DNA of 64,000 nucleotides from Paraburkholderia sp. (GCF_024281035.1 NZ_JAMXLH010000058.1:53098-117097), one strand, 5' to 3'; positions 18,317-27,114 are shown, counted from the first letter of the stretch. Translations and numbers: made by a program. The notes: generated by a model not told the origin, from the sequence alone.

Positions 18317-18991
18317 ATGAAGCTTTTGCTTGTCGAAGACAACATTGAACTCGCGCACTGGGTCGTCAACCTGCTGCGAGCCGAGAATTTTGCCGTTGAT
18401 TGCATGCCGGACGGCGAATCGGCGGACCTGGTGCTCAGCACGCAACGTTACGACGTCGTGCTGCTCGACATGCGCTTGCCGCGCATGAGCGGCAAGGACG
18501 TGCTGGCACGCTTGCGGCGGCGCCGCGATAACGTGCCCGTGCTGATGTTGACTGCGCACGGCTCGATCGATGACAAGGTCGATTGCTTCAGCGCGGGGGC
18601 CGACGATTACGTCGTCAAGCCATTCGACGGCCGCGAACTGGTCGCGCGCATCAAGGCGCTGATCCGCAGACAGTTGAGCGACAAGTCAGGCTGGCTCATG
18701 TGCGGCGATCTGCAATACATCTGCGACACGCGGGAATTTCACTGCAATGACGTACCGCTGAGCTTGCGTCGCCGCGAGCACGCCATCCTCGAGGCGCTGA
18801 TGCTCAAGCAAGGAAAAACGGTGTCGAAGAATACCCTCATGGATAGCGTGTTCGGATTGGACGAGGAGCCGAGCGCGGACGCCATCGACATCTACATCCA
18901 CCGTCTGCGCAAGCACCTTGCGGCGTCGAGCGCGCAGATCATGACGCTGCGCGGTCTTGGCTACATCCTGCGCGACAGGGGCGCAGCATAG
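18317..18991 (+). CDS. TctD-like OmpR-family response regulator
   Basis: A 224-residue regulator: receiver domain with Asp51 in VVLLDMRLP and a C-terminal winged helix (HRLRKHLAA...TLRGLGYILR). GAGGTAAC precedes the ATG. Partner of the preceding kinase. In TctDE-type systems the regulator controls a porin and a transport system for the same solute, which fits the porin immediately downstream and the ABC operon upstream. The perfect palindrome at 19018-19033 is a candidate binding site, although OmpR-type proteins more often bind direct repeats. Confidence 0.92.
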   Translation: MKLLLVEDNIELAHWVVNLLRAENFAVDCMPDGESADLVLSTQRYDVVLLDMRLPRMSGKDVLARLRRRRDNVPVLMLTAHGSIDDKVDCFSAGADDYVVKPFDGRELVARIKALIRRQLSDKSGWLMCGDLQYICDTREFHCNDVPLSLRRREHAILEALMLKQGKTVSKNTLMDSVFGLDEEPSADAIDIYIHRLRKHLAASSAQIMTLRGLGYILRDRGAA

Positions 18992-19017
18992 CGACGAGGC
19001 GCTTTCAATCGGCCGAG

Positions 19018-19033
19018 TAAGTGATATCACTTA
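19018..19033. promoter_or_regulatory. perfect 16-base palindrome in the porin promoter region
   Basis: TAAGTGATATCACTTA, fully symmetric, about 110 bp before the porin start and just after the response-regulator gene. The AT-rich symmetric sequence stands out from its GC-rich surroundings and looks like an operator for porin expression. Confidence 0.5.
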
Positions 19034-19142
19034 GTTGTGCGTATATGACGCGAAAGGAGCGTGAAGGATTGAGGTAACTAGCATTCATCTCATCCGTTTT
19101 GGCAGCGGACAAATCAGAAATTAAACGTAGCCTTCTGAGGAG

Positions 19143-20279
19143 ATGAACTTGAAACAGAAATACCTCGCGCTCGCTGTTGCCGCTGGCGCGTTCTCGGCAA
19201 GTGGCGCACACGCGCAATCGAGCGTCCAGCTTTATGGCCTTATCGATCTTTCCGCCGTCGCGTACACGACTAACGCCGACGCAGCCGGCAATCACGTGAT
19301 CGGCATGGGCCACGAAGGTGAGCCGTGGTTCAGCGGCAGCCGTTGGGGCTTGCGCGGCAAGGAGGATATCGGCGGCGGCTCGAAGATCGTCTTCGACCTG
19401 GAAAGCGAATTCGTCGCCGCGAACGGCGCTTCGGAAGATCCCGGTCAGATTTTCGACCGTGATGCCTGGGTCGGTATAGAGAACGCAACGATCGGCCAGT
19501 TGTCGGCCGGCTTCCGGGACACGATAGCGAAGGACTTTTCAGGTCTCTATGGCGATCCGTACACCAGCATGAGATTCTCGCCAGGAGAAGGTGCGTATAC
19601 GAACTCCAACAATTTCAAGCAACTGATTTTTTACTCGGCCGGCCCGACGGGTACGCGTAACGAGAACGGTATCCAGTGGCGCAAGCTTTTCAGCAACGGC
19701 ATCTATGCGGCCGCCGGCTATCAATTCAGCAACTCGACGCAGTTCGCCAACGGCTCGGGTTATCAGGGCGCGCTTGGCTGGAACGTCGGACCGGCCTCCA
19801 TCGGCGGTTTCTACAATCACACGAACAACGATGGTTTTACCGGTCAGACGTATTCGGTGGGCGGCACGTATCGCTTCGGCATGAGCCGCGTCAACGCCGG
19901 TTACTTCCATTACACGGGCAAACAAGGTGCGCTGCCGGAGCGCCAGGACAACGCATGGACGGTGTCGTTCAGGCTCGCGCCGCATGGCCCGCTGGACTAT
20001 GAACTCGGTTATCAACAGATGCATGTAAAGAATGCCGCCTACGACAGCGACGGCAACATTCCGAACGCCAACTCCGGCTTGTTCGATCCGGCGGCTACGA
20101 CGGTTCACAACGGCTATAAGGAAACGCTCTACGCCTCGACGTTCTATCACCTCACCAAACGCACCGAGGTGTATCTGGCAGCCGACTATATGAGGCTGCA
20201 CGGCGGTTATACGGTAGCCGGAACCTTTGGCCACAACAACCAGTTTGAGGTGGCGACGGGTATCCGCACGCGCTTCTGA
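19143..20279 (+). CDS. Gram-negative trimeric porin (Burkholderiales OmpC-like)
   Basis: A 378-residue outer-membrane porin. It has a signal peptide (LALAVAAGAFSASGAHAQ), the family opening SSVQLYGLIDLSAV, alternating beta-strand patterns throughout and a C-terminal phenylalanine (ATGIRTRF) as required for outer-membrane insertion. It probably forms the outer-membrane entry for the solute handled by the upstream ABC importer. Start choice: GAGGAG abuts the ATG at 19143, which is too close, so the TTG six bases later (MKQKYLAL...) may be the real initiator. An intrinsic terminator follows at 20336. Confidence 0.92.
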   Translation: MNLKQKYLALAVAAGAFSASGAHAQSSVQLYGLIDLSAVAYTTNADAAGNHVIGMGHEGEPWFSGSRWGLRGKEDIGGGSKIVFDLESEFVAANGASEDPGQIFDRDAWVGIENATIGQLSAGFRDTIAKDFSGLYGDPYTSMRFSPGEGAYTNSNNFKQLIFYSAGPTGTRNENGIQWRKLFSNGIYAAAGYQFSNSTQFANGSGYQGALGWNVGPASIGGFYNHTNNDGFTGQTYSVGGTYRFGMSRVNAGYFHYTGKQGALPERQDNAWTVSFRLAPHGPLDYELGYQQMHVKNAAYDSDGNIPNANSGLFDPAATTVHNGYKETLYASTFYHLTKRTEVYLAADYMRLHGGYTVAGTFGHNNQFEVATGIRTRF

Positions 20280-20335
20280 TTTACCGGTTCCCTATTTCCG
20301 CGTAGCCCCGCCTTCGCCTGACGTTCTCCCGCTTT

Positions 20336-20368
20336 GCGGCGGCGGATTTGCCCGCTCGCCGCTTTTTT
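20336..20368 (+). terminator. intrinsic terminator after the porin gene
   Basis: Arms GCGGCG and CGCCGC with a partly paired inner loop, followed directly by TTTTTT. It lies 57 bp after the porin stop. Confidence 0.75.
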
Positions 20369-20512
20369 CCCAGCGATGCATTATCCGATAACCGGCAGGT
20401 TGCGTCGGAAATGTGAAACGGTAGTGCGGTCAATGGGGTTATTCTTTCAATCTTGCACGAACCATACGACAATAGGCCGCCAAGAACGAGTAGCAGTTAA
20501 TTTATTTTTTAT

Positions 20513-20543
20513 CGCAGCAGTTGCTGCGTGCGTGGATCCACGC
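20513..20543. promoter_or_regulatory. two adjacent dyads at the start of the first MocR gene
   Basis: CGCAGCA-GT-TGCTGCG (20513-20528) is followed after one base by the perfect palindrome GCGTGGATCCACGC (20530-20543), ending three bases before the ATG. This placement at promoter and start suggests autoregulation. Confidence 0.45.
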
Positions 20544-20545
20544 CA

Positions 20546-22012
20546 ATGACGCGTTACAAAACCCTCGCACAAACGATGGCCAAGGAAATCCGCTCCGGGA
20601 ACATTCCGGCCGGAGCAAGGATGCCATCGTTGCGTCACGTGATTGCCCAGCACGGTGTGAGCCAGTCGACTGCGTCGCATGCGTATTACCTGTTGGAAGA
20701 GTGGGGGCTTGTGCGCGCTCAGGAACGCTCCGGCTACTACGTTACGCAGGGCGCGGGGATTGCGGTCGATGTCAAGCGCAAAGTGCGGCCAGATTTCGAA
20801 TCAGGAAAGTTCGAAATCAGTAATCACATTTTCTCGGTACTCGAAGCGGCGAAGCACCCGGGCATCGTGCCGCTGGGATCTGCATTTCCTTCGCCACATC
20901 TGTTCCCATTGCGGCGGCTCGCCAAATCACTTGCGCAGTCCACGAAACTGATCAGCCCGTGGAGCACCGTTGTGGACCTGCCTCCGGGCAATGAGCAGCT
21001 GCGGCGGCAAATCGCGCTCCGCTACATGGGAATTGGCATTGCCCAGCCAATGGATGAGATCGTTGTCACGAACGGCGCGCTCGAAGCGCTGAACCTGTGC
21101 CTGATGGCGGTGACGCGGCCCGGCGACGTCGTTGCGGTGGAAGCACCGGGTTTTTATGCCGCGTTGCAGGCGATCGAACGGCTCGATTTGCGTGCCGTGG
21201 AAATTCCAGTCGATCCTGTCACCGGTCTCGATCTCGATGCACTGGCGCGTGCGCTTGATACCCATCCGATCAAGGCGTGCTGGTTCATGACGAACTTTCA
21301 GAATCCGACTGGCGTCACGCTGTCGACGGAAAAGAAGAAGGCGCTGGTCGAGCTGCTTGCGCGCAACGACGTGCCCCTGATTGAAGACGACGTGTATGGG
21401 GAACTGCACTATCAGGCGGACTATCCGCTGCCGGCTCGGGCATTCGACCGTCACGGCCTGGTGATGCATTGCAGCTCGTTCTCCAAGACGCTTGCGCCGG
21501 GGTACCGGATCGGCTGGGCGGCAACCGGGCGATACACGCAGGAGGTCCAGCGGCTCAAGCTGATGACGACCCTCTCCGCGAGCATCCCTGCCCAGGCGGG
21601 CATTGCCGACTATCTGCAGCACGGCGGGTACGACCGCCATCTGCGCAAGGTACGCAGTGCCCTGAGCACGCAGCGCGATTTGATCCTGATCGCGATCCGT
21701 CGCTGGCTACCACAGGCGGTCGTGCGTTCGTATCCGGACGGCGGATACTTCGTGTGGCTGGAGTTCCCGGATGAAATTGATGCGATGACGTTGCACAGGC
21801 TCGCGATCGCCAAAGGAATCAGCATTACGCCTGGCGCCATCTTCTCGGCGAGCCGTGCTTTTCGCAACTGCATCCGGCTCAACTACGGTCATCCGTGGTC
21901 GACGCGGATCGAGGCGGCGATCCGCGAACTGGGCGAGCTTGTGCCCGCAGCCAGCGGGTCTGCCGCGACGATGCGGTCTGACAATGGCGCTCCCAACATC
22001 GACTCGAACTGA
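20546..22012 (+). CDS. MocR-family regulator (GntR helix-turn-helix fused to aminotransferase-like domain)
   Basis: A 488-residue fusion: an N-terminal GntR winged helix (about 1-75; MPSLRHVIAQHGVSQSTASH) and a fold-type I aminotransferase domain. The PLP lysine region is visible as CSSFSKTLAPGYRIGW, with NPTGVT and EDDVYGEL motifs. MocR proteins bind PLP and an amine or amino acid and use the domain as a sensor. I start at the ATG at 20546; the GTG at 20528 is alternative, and neither has a good ribosome site. The target is not evident: the upstream gene is a porin and the downstream gene a convergent MocR paralogue. Confidence 0.9.
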   Translation: MTRYKTLAQTMAKEIRSGNIPAGARMPSLRHVIAQHGVSQSTASHAYYLLEEWGLVRAQERSGYYVTQGAGIAVDVKRKVRPDFESGKFEISNHIFSVLEAAKHPGIVPLGSAFPSPHLFPLRRLAKSLAQSTKLISPWSTVVDLPPGNEQLRRQIALRYMGIGIAQPMDEIVVTNGALEALNLCLMAVTRPGDVVAVEAPGFYAALQAIERLDLRAVEIPVDPVTGLDLDALARALDTHPIKACWFMTNFQNPTGVTLSTEKKKALVELLARNDVPLIEDDVYGELHYQADYPLPARAFDRHGLVMHCSSFSKTLAPGYRIGWAATGRYTQEVQRLKLMTTLSASIPAQAGIADYLQHGGYDRHLRKVRSALSTQRDLILIAIRRWLPQAVVRSYPDGGYFVWLEFPDEIDAMTLHRLAIAKGISITPGAIFSASRAFRNCIRLNYGHPWSTRIEAAIRELGELVPAASGSAATMRSDNGAPNIDSN

Positions 22013-22071
22013 CGGCTGCGGCGGCTCATTTTTTCGTAAAGGCATAAAGCGCCGCGCCGTCGTTAACCTCG

Positions 22072-23475
22072 CTAGACGAGGATCCGCTGGTGGGCCAGAG
22101 AAGGCTGCGCAAGCAGTGCGGAAAGCCTTTTCAAAGCCGTGCCGAGCTGTGATCGGTCCGCACTGCCGCCAAGGGATATACGGACCGCATTGGGCGGATT
22201 CGCCCCACGGTGGAAGGCAGTCGATGGCGCAACGACGAGGCCTGCTTCCCTCGCCGATGCTGCGAGATCGTTCGGGGTCCAGTAGCTGGGGAGGATTTGC
22301 CAGACGTGAATGCCACGGCAAGGGGACTCGCTCGCTCTTCCGGTCAGCAACAGTGCAGCGAGGTCCTGACGCGCCTGCGCCTCCGCCTTGACGCCTGCGA
22401 GCACTTGCGCGGCCGAGCCATCGTGCACCCACTGCGTGACGAGCGCGCTTGTCAAAGACGTCGACATTAGCGAAAACGAGCGCAGTACGGTCAGAAAACC
22501 ATCCGCATCCCGCGAGTCGGGCAACACAAGGAACGCTGTGCGCAAACCGGGTGTCAGGCATTTCGACATTGTCGACAGGTAATACACCAGATCGGGCATC
22601 AGCGATGCGAATGGCGGCGGCGGATCATCCGCAAAGAGCCAGTACGGATCATCCTCAATAAGCTTCAAGTCGCAGCGCGCGGCAACCGCCAGAAGCTCGT
22701 GCCGCCGAGCTTCGGGTATCGTCGCTGCGGCGGGGTTCTGAAGCGTCGGATTCAGGTAGACAAGCCTTGCGTCATGCTGGCGGCAAGCCGCTTCCAGGGC
22801 GTCGGGACGCATGCCGTGCGTGTCCGCCGCGACAACTTCGACGCGGCGCCCCAGTTGTTCGGCGGCGAGTGGTAGACCCGGATAAACAAGTGGTTCGGTC
22901 AGGATCGCATCGCCTGGCTGGGTCAACGCGAGAATCAGTGCGGCCAGTGCTGCCTGCGTACCGGGACACGAGACGACGCGAGCACTGTCGACACACCCCA
23001 GCATCGGTTTCAGCCACTCTGCGCCGGCCTCGCGGTCCGCCTGGCTTCCGCCGCCGAGATGATAGGTCATCAGCAGATCGGTGTCGCTGCGCATCATGAC
23101 CTGTGAAATTCCGTTGCGCAGGAGACTTTTCAGATCCACGCCGGCAGGTGGCGGCGGAATGTTCATGCTCAAATCGATTCGTTGCGCAAACTCGGCCTTC
23201 GGCATTGCGATGAAGGTGCCCAGCGCGCCGCGCGCTTCGATCAAATGGCGTCGTCGCGCTTCATTGAAGCTTCGGGTGATGGTGGTGAGGTCGACGCCGA
23301 GCTGCGTCGCGAGTTGCCGCTGGGGTGGCAGGCGGTCCCCCGAATTCAGCATGCCGGCGCTGATTGCACGCTCCAGAAAACCGACGATTTGCAGATAGCG
23401 TGGACCATCGGCGTCCAGGAACGGTGACGCCCAGGAAGGAGGGGAGTCGGCGGGCACTTTATGGAGATTACGCAT
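22072..23475 (-). CDS. second MocR-family regulator (GntR/aminotransferase fusion)
   Basis: A 467-residue paralogue of the preceding gene in convergent orientation, the stop codons 59 bp apart. The GntR domain (RLPPQRQLATQLGVDLTTITRSF) precedes an aminotransferase domain with the PLP lysine in LSTMSKCLTPGLR and LIEDDPYWLF. I start at MRNLHKVPA (23475); a TTG start 21 bases upstream is possible. It is divergent from nosZ across 554 bp, and an imperfect direct repeat with 123-bp period lies immediately upstream, the type of site MocR proteins often bind. Whether it affects nosZ is unknown. Confidence 0.88.
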   Translation of the reverse strand: MRNLHKVPADSPPSWASPFLDADGPRYLQIVGFLERAISAGMLNSGDRLPPQRQLATQLGVDLTTITRSFNEARRRHLIEARGALGTFIAMPKAEFAQRIDLSMNIPPPPAGVDLKSLLRNGISQVMMRSDTDLLMTYHLGGGSQADREAGAEWLKPMLGCVDSARVVSCPGTQAALAALILALTQPGDAILTEPLVYPGLPLAAEQLGRRVEVVAADTHGMRPDALEAACRQHDARLVYLNPTLQNPAAATIPEARRHELLAVAARCDLKLIEDDPYWLFADDPPPPFASLMPDLVYYLSTMSKCLTPGLRTAFLVLPDSRDADGFLTVLRSFSLMSTSLTSALVTQWVHDGSAAQVLAGVKAEAQARQDLAALLLTGRASESPCRGIHVWQILPSYWTPNDLAASAREAGLVVAPSTAFHRGANPPNAVRISLGGSADRSQLGTALKRLSALLAQPSLAHQRILV

Positions 23476-23489
23476 CGTTCTTGATTGCA

Positions 23490-23673
23490 CAGGCAATGCC
23501 GCACTTTAGCACGCGTACTTAAGAGAAGTGGATGCGTACATATGGCGCTATTTCGAACCAGACTACGATGCGGCGAGATGACGCGCAAAAAGGGGGTATT
23601 GATGGCCTTGTATGGGCGATGTCTTACCTTAGCATTTGCACTTAATAAATGCGGGTACTTACATATGGCGCCC
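23490..23673. repeat. two-copy imperfect direct repeat upstream of the second MocR gene
   Basis: Segments of about 60 bp at 23490-23550 and 23613-23673 align with a 123-bp offset. The best-conserved part is the identical 12-mer TACATATGGCGC (23537 and 23660), preceded by TTAGCA...CACTTAA/GTACTTAA in both. Position suggests regulator binding sites rather than a mobile element. Confidence 0.45.
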
Positions 23674-24029
23674 TGCGTGCGGGTCATTCCGGCCGCAGGC
23701 TTGAAAAAAATCGCGGCTGCTTTCTGGTCGCACATCGGTTAATAGACAAGGCGTTCAAATCGTCAATGCGAGCATCGGTGTTTAGTAGTCCGATGGCAAA
23801 CCGTCTGGCCATGTGCAGGGTTTTTCATTCAAATCGCGAGGAAGCCATCAAAACAAAGCTTCAAACACCGAAGGGGTCGCCAAGCGGGATATTTTTTGCG
23901 ATGCAGCCGGAGTTTGTGAATTGACTCCGCAGTGCGGCGAGTTGCCTCGCAAGCGCGAGATATTTTTCTGATGCCGGAAGAAAACTGACGGTTGCGTGGC
24001 GTTGAAATGAATTGGTGAGTGAGATTGTC
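23674..24029 (+). promoter_or_regulatory. nosZ upstream region
   Basis: About 356 bp before nosZ. I see no clear FNR/NNR/DNR box (TTGAT-N4-ATCAA) and no sigma-54 promoter. GAGTGAG shortly before the ATG may serve as ribosome site. No gene is supported. Confidence 0.35.
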
Positions 24030-25985
24030 ATGACGAATGCAAAAGTAAAAACTGAAGAAACCGTAGTCCCGGGCCGTCGCCGGTTCCTGGCGTCGTCCGC
24101 TGTGGCGGGTCTCGCGGGCGCGAGCCTGTCGCTGGGCCTGGCCGGTTGCAACAAGAGCAGCGATGCTGCTTCCACGGCATCAGGTGCCGCGAGCGCGGCA
24201 AGCGGTGCGGATCCGCAGGCGAGCATCAACTGGGAAAAGTATGAAGTGCATCCCGGCAAGCTCGACGCGTACTACGGCATTTCGAGCGGTGGCCACTCCG
24301 GCGACGTGCGCATTCACGGCGTGCCGTCCGGCCGTGAAATCCGCCGTATCCCGGTGTTCAACGTCGACTGCATGTCCGGCTGGGGCATCACGAACGAATC
24401 GCGCGCGATCATCGGCACGAAGCCGAATGGCCAGCTGAACTACACCAATGGCGATAGCCATCACGTCCACGGCTCGTACACGGACGGCGTCTATGACGGC
24501 AAGTACATCTTCGTCAATGACAAGCTCAATGCCCGTATTGCGCGCGTGAGGCTCGACACGATGGAGTGCGACGCGATCACGCAACTGCCGAACGTGCAGG
24601 GGTACCATGGCAATTTCCCGGACAAGCGCGACCCGGTCGACGAGAAGATCAACTACACGACCCGCGTGTTCTGCGGCATGGAATTCCATATTCCGCAGCC
24701 GAACGACGGCCGCGATTTGAACGATCCGTCGAAGTACTTCTGCCTGTTTACCTGCGTCGACACGCAGACGATGCAGACGCGCTGGCAGATCAAGATCGAC
24801 GGCAACATCGACCTCGTCGCGACCTCGTACGACGGCAAGCTCGCGTGCTCGAACCAGTACAACACCGAGAACGGCGTCCACTATGAAGAGATGATGGCCG
24901 CCGAGCGCGATGCGTGCGTGTTCTTCAACATTGCGCGTATCGAAGAAGCCGTGAAGGCAGGCAAGTTCATCCACATCGGCGACTCGAAGGTGCCGGTCGT
25001 CGACGGCACGAAGGCCGGCAACACCGACCCGAAGACGGCGCTCGTCCTGTACGTGCCCGTTCCGAAGAACCCGCACGGCGTGAACGTTACGCCGGACGGC
25101 AAGTACTACGCGTGCTCCGGCAAGCTGTCGCCGACCGCCACCGTGATCCAGCACGATCTGGTGCTGAAGTGGTTCGAGGGTGGTCTGAAAGACCCGCGCG
25201 ACACGGTCGTCGCCGAGCCGGAGATCGGTCTTGGGCCGCTCCACACGGCCTTCGACGGCAAGGGCTTCATCTACACCACGCTCTTCCTTGACAGCCAGAT
25301 CGTCAAGTGGGATCTCGAAGCCGCGAAGAAGGCGTACCAGGGCGACAAGAACGCGAAGGTCGTGATCGACCGCATCGACGTTCACTACCAGCCGGGCCAC
25401 GGCTTCACGTCGATGGGCGAGACGAACCAGCCGGACGGTCAGTTTTTCCTCTCGGACAACAAGTTCTCGAAGGACCGCTACCTGCCCGTCGGCCCGCTGC
25501 ACCCGGACAGTTCGCAGCTGATCGACATCACCGGCGAGAAGATGGTGCTTGTCGCCGATCACCCGCTCTATCCGGAGCCGCACGATTCGATCATCGTTCG
25601 CCGCGACATCATCAAGACCCGGCAGATCTACAACCTGGACGACTTCCCGCTCGCGACGAAGAGCGTGAAGGACAACCGCATCGAGCGTAACGGCAAGAAG
25701 GTCACGATCCATCTGACCTCGCAGGCGCCGGCGTACGGTCTGCGTGAATGGACGGTGAAGAAAGGCGATGAGGTCACCATCATTCTCACGAACCTGGACA
25801 AGGTCGAAGATCTGACGCACGGTTTCGGGATCCCTTTCTACAACATCTCCTTCGTCGTGCATCCGCAGCAGACCCAGTCTGTCACGTTCATCGCTGACAA
25901 GCCGGGCGTGTACTGGTGTTACTGCCTGAACTTCTGCCACGCGCTGCACCTGGAAATGCGTTCCCGGATGATTGTCGAAAAGTAA
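24030..25985 (+). CDS. nosZ: nitrous-oxide reductase, predicted Tat-exported lipoprotein form
   Basis: A 651-residue NosZ that reduces N2O to N2 in the periplasm. The N-terminus has a twin-arginine motif (GRRRFLASS, 16-21) followed by a lipobox LAGC with Cys40 and a Ser/Ala-rich linker. The seven-bladed propeller carries the CuZ histidines (DSHHVHGS at 144-147, LGPLHTAFDG, HYQPGHGF, VGPLHPDS, EPHDSI). The C-terminal cupredoxin has the CuA ligands Cys632, Cys636, His640 and Met643 in CLNFCHALHLEM; the usual Trp between the cysteines is Asn. I start at the ATG at 24030, not the upstream TTG. No nosR, nosDFY or nosL lies beside it; a cytochrome c gene follows. Codon bias looks strong, as for an abundant protein. 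Confidence 0.95.
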   Translation: MTNAKVKTEETVVPGRRRFLASSAVAGLAGASLSLGLAGCNKSSDAASTASGAASAASGADPQASINWEKYEVHPGKLDAYYGISSGGHSGDVRIHGVPSGREIRRIPVFNVDCMSGWGITNESRAIIGTKPNGQLNYTNGDSHHVHGSYTDGVYDGKYIFVNDKLNARIARVRLDTMECDAITQLPNVQGYHGNFPDKRDPVDEKINYTTRVFCGMEFHIPQPNDGRDLNDPSKYFCLFTCVDTQTMQTRWQIKIDGNIDLVATSYDGKLACSNQYNTENGVHYEEMMAAERDACVFFNIARIEEAVKAGKFIHIGDSKVPVVDGTKAGNTDPKTALVLYVPVPKNPHGVNVTPDGKYYACSGKLSPTATVIQHDLVLKWFEGGLKDPRDTVVAEPEIGLGPLHTAFDGKGFIYTTLFLDSQIVKWDLEAAKKAYQGDKNAKVVIDRIDVHYQPGHGFTSMGETNQPDGQFFLSDNKFSKDRYLPVGPLHPDSSQLIDITGEKMVLVADHPLYPEPHDSIIVRRDIIKTRQIYNLDDFPLATKSVKDNRIERNGKKVTIHLTSQAPAYGLREWTVKKGDEVTIILTNLDKVEDLTHGFGIPFYNISFVVHPQQTQSVTFIADKPGVYWCYCLNFCHALHLEMRSRMIVEK

Positions 25986-26061
25986 CGCGTCAACGTGCAT
26001 ATCGTGCGAAGCAGGCTACGTGATCGGCGCCGAACCGTGGCGTAACGTCGCACGCTGATCG

Positions 26062-26083
26062 AACGGTTGCTTGTGCAACCGTT
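26062..26083 (+). other. hairpin between nosZ and the cytochrome gene
   Basis: Perfect 9-base arms AACGGTTGC and GCAACCGTT with a TTGT loop, 77 bp after nosZ. No T-run follows, so it may stabilise the nosZ message or weaken read-through rather than terminate. Confidence 0.4.
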
Positions 26084-26167
26084 GCGGGGCTGGACGCCTT
26101 CGTTTGCACCGCTACCCCGAGGGCGCGCAAACGGACGCATCTTGAAGATTATTAATGTGGGAGGACC

Positions 26168-26665
26168 ATGAAAACCCGTAACCTGATGCTTGTTGGACTT
26201 GGATTCGCACTGACCCTCGGTCTCTCGGCCTGCGGCAAGAGTGACGATGCTTCGCAATCGGCCAGCGCTGCTTCGGCCGCGGCGCCTGTCGCTTCCGTCG
26301 CGGTCGAGGCGTCCGCGTCGGCCGCAGCGCCCGCAGCGCCCGAAGCGGCAGCCGCCAGCGACGCGGCACCCGCTGCAGCTGTGGCGACTGCCGCAGCCGG
26401 TGGCGACGACGCGGCGGTTGGCGAGAAGACGTTCAAGGGCACCTGCTTTATGTGCCACCAGACCGGCGCTGCCGGCGCGCCGCTCTTCGGCAACAAGGCC
26501 GACTGGGCACCGCGTATCGCGAAGGGCAAGGACACGCTGTACAAGCACGCGCTGGAAGGCTTCACCGGCAACAACGGCACGATGCCCGCGCACGGCGGCA
26601 ACCCGAGCCTGAAGGACGATGAAGTCAAGGCGGCCGTCGATTACATGGTTGCGAAGGCGCAGTAA
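26168..26665 (+). CDS. lipoprotein mono-haem cytochrome c, probable electron donor to NosZ
   Basis: A 165-residue protein with a lipoprotein signal (LTLGLSAC, Cys22), an Ala/Ser/Pro-rich linker of about 60 residues, and a small class I cytochrome c domain with haem motif CFMCH (93-97) and a likely Met ligand in GTMPAHGG. GGAGG precedes the ATG. The linker composition mirrors that of NosZ, suggesting that both are tethered to the membrane and meet at the same height. A role in passing electrons to NosZ is inferred from adjacency; similar cytochromes serve other periplasmic enzymes. Confidence 0.88.
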   Translation: MKTRNLMLVGLGFALTLGLSACGKSDDASQSASAASAAAPVASVAVEASASAAAPAAPEAAAASDAAPAAAVATAAAGGDDAAVGEKTFKGTCFMCHQTGAAGAPLFGNKADWAPRIAKGKDTLYKHALEGFTGNNGTMPAHGGNPSLKDDEVKAAVDYMVAKAQ

Positions 26666-26873
26666 AACCGGCCACAGCACCGCGTTTCTGATCGGCTGGC
26701 GTACGACCAGGATGGGAAGGACGCGATGCAGTTGCGGGTCTCTGAAGAATCGAGAAAGCGCAAACGTCGGGTTATTCGATGAAAGGAGCCGTTCGCTAGC
26801 AGGGCGCAGCGTTCAGGGAAGGCCCGGCACAATGCGGTTTGATTTTGCGCATGTCCGACCGGTCCTGAACGTC

Positions 26874-26937
26874 AATCTGCTGCGGTGAACTTCTCATCGC
26901 CTGCTTCTAGACGCCATCTCGGCAAGGGCGGATCATA
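26874..26937. repeat. 64-bp direct repeat, copy 1
   Basis: Begins AATCTGCTGCGGTGAACTTC and matches copy 2 at 27150-27213 at about 58 of 64 positions. It lies in the non-coding stretch between the cytochrome gene and norC, with a structured segment and terminator between the copies. Confidence 0.8.
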
Positions 26938-26950
26938 AAGCCTATGAGTA

Positions 26951-27114
26951 TTGACTTCCGGGGTTCTTTCGCCGGAATGCTGCGGGATGACTGGGCGAGT
27001 GCCTGAATGGCCCCCCAGGCCCGCAGTGGTTGAAATTCTCACTCGTCCGTAGCGGCCTGTCCGTAAAACGGCAAGCCTTCGGCCCCGACACGCAAGCGTC
27101 GGGGCCGTTTTTTT
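26951..27114 (+). ncRNA. candidate structured non-coding RNA ending in an intrinsic terminator
   Basis: No ORF occupies this part, yet it contains nested stems TGCGGG/CCCGCA (26981-27025) and CTGGG/CCCAG (26991-27018) and ends in a strong terminator. A TTGACT hexamer at 26951 could be a -35 box, but I see no good -10. The terminator lies over 400 bp after the cytochrome stop, so a separate short transcript or a long regulated 3' leader is suggested. The segment is bracketed by the two 64-bp repeats. I do not recognise a known RNA family. Confidence 0.35.
27080..27114 (+). terminator. strong intrinsic terminator in the nosZ-norC gap
   Basis: Perfect 10-base arms CGGCCCCGAC and GTCGGGGCCG with an 8-base loop, followed by seven T. 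CCGTAA upstream (27061) and TTACGG downstream (27113) could form a competing outer stem. Confidence 0.9.

Noticed and set aside
23674-24029. FNR/NNR-type boxes expected before nosZ
   Set aside because: Half-sites such as TTGAC and TTGAA occur, but no TTGAT-N4-ATCAA-like full site could be found.
24180-26000. 606-aa minus-strand ORF opposite nosZ
   Set aside because: No recognisable motif and mirror composition; nosZ is unambiguous.
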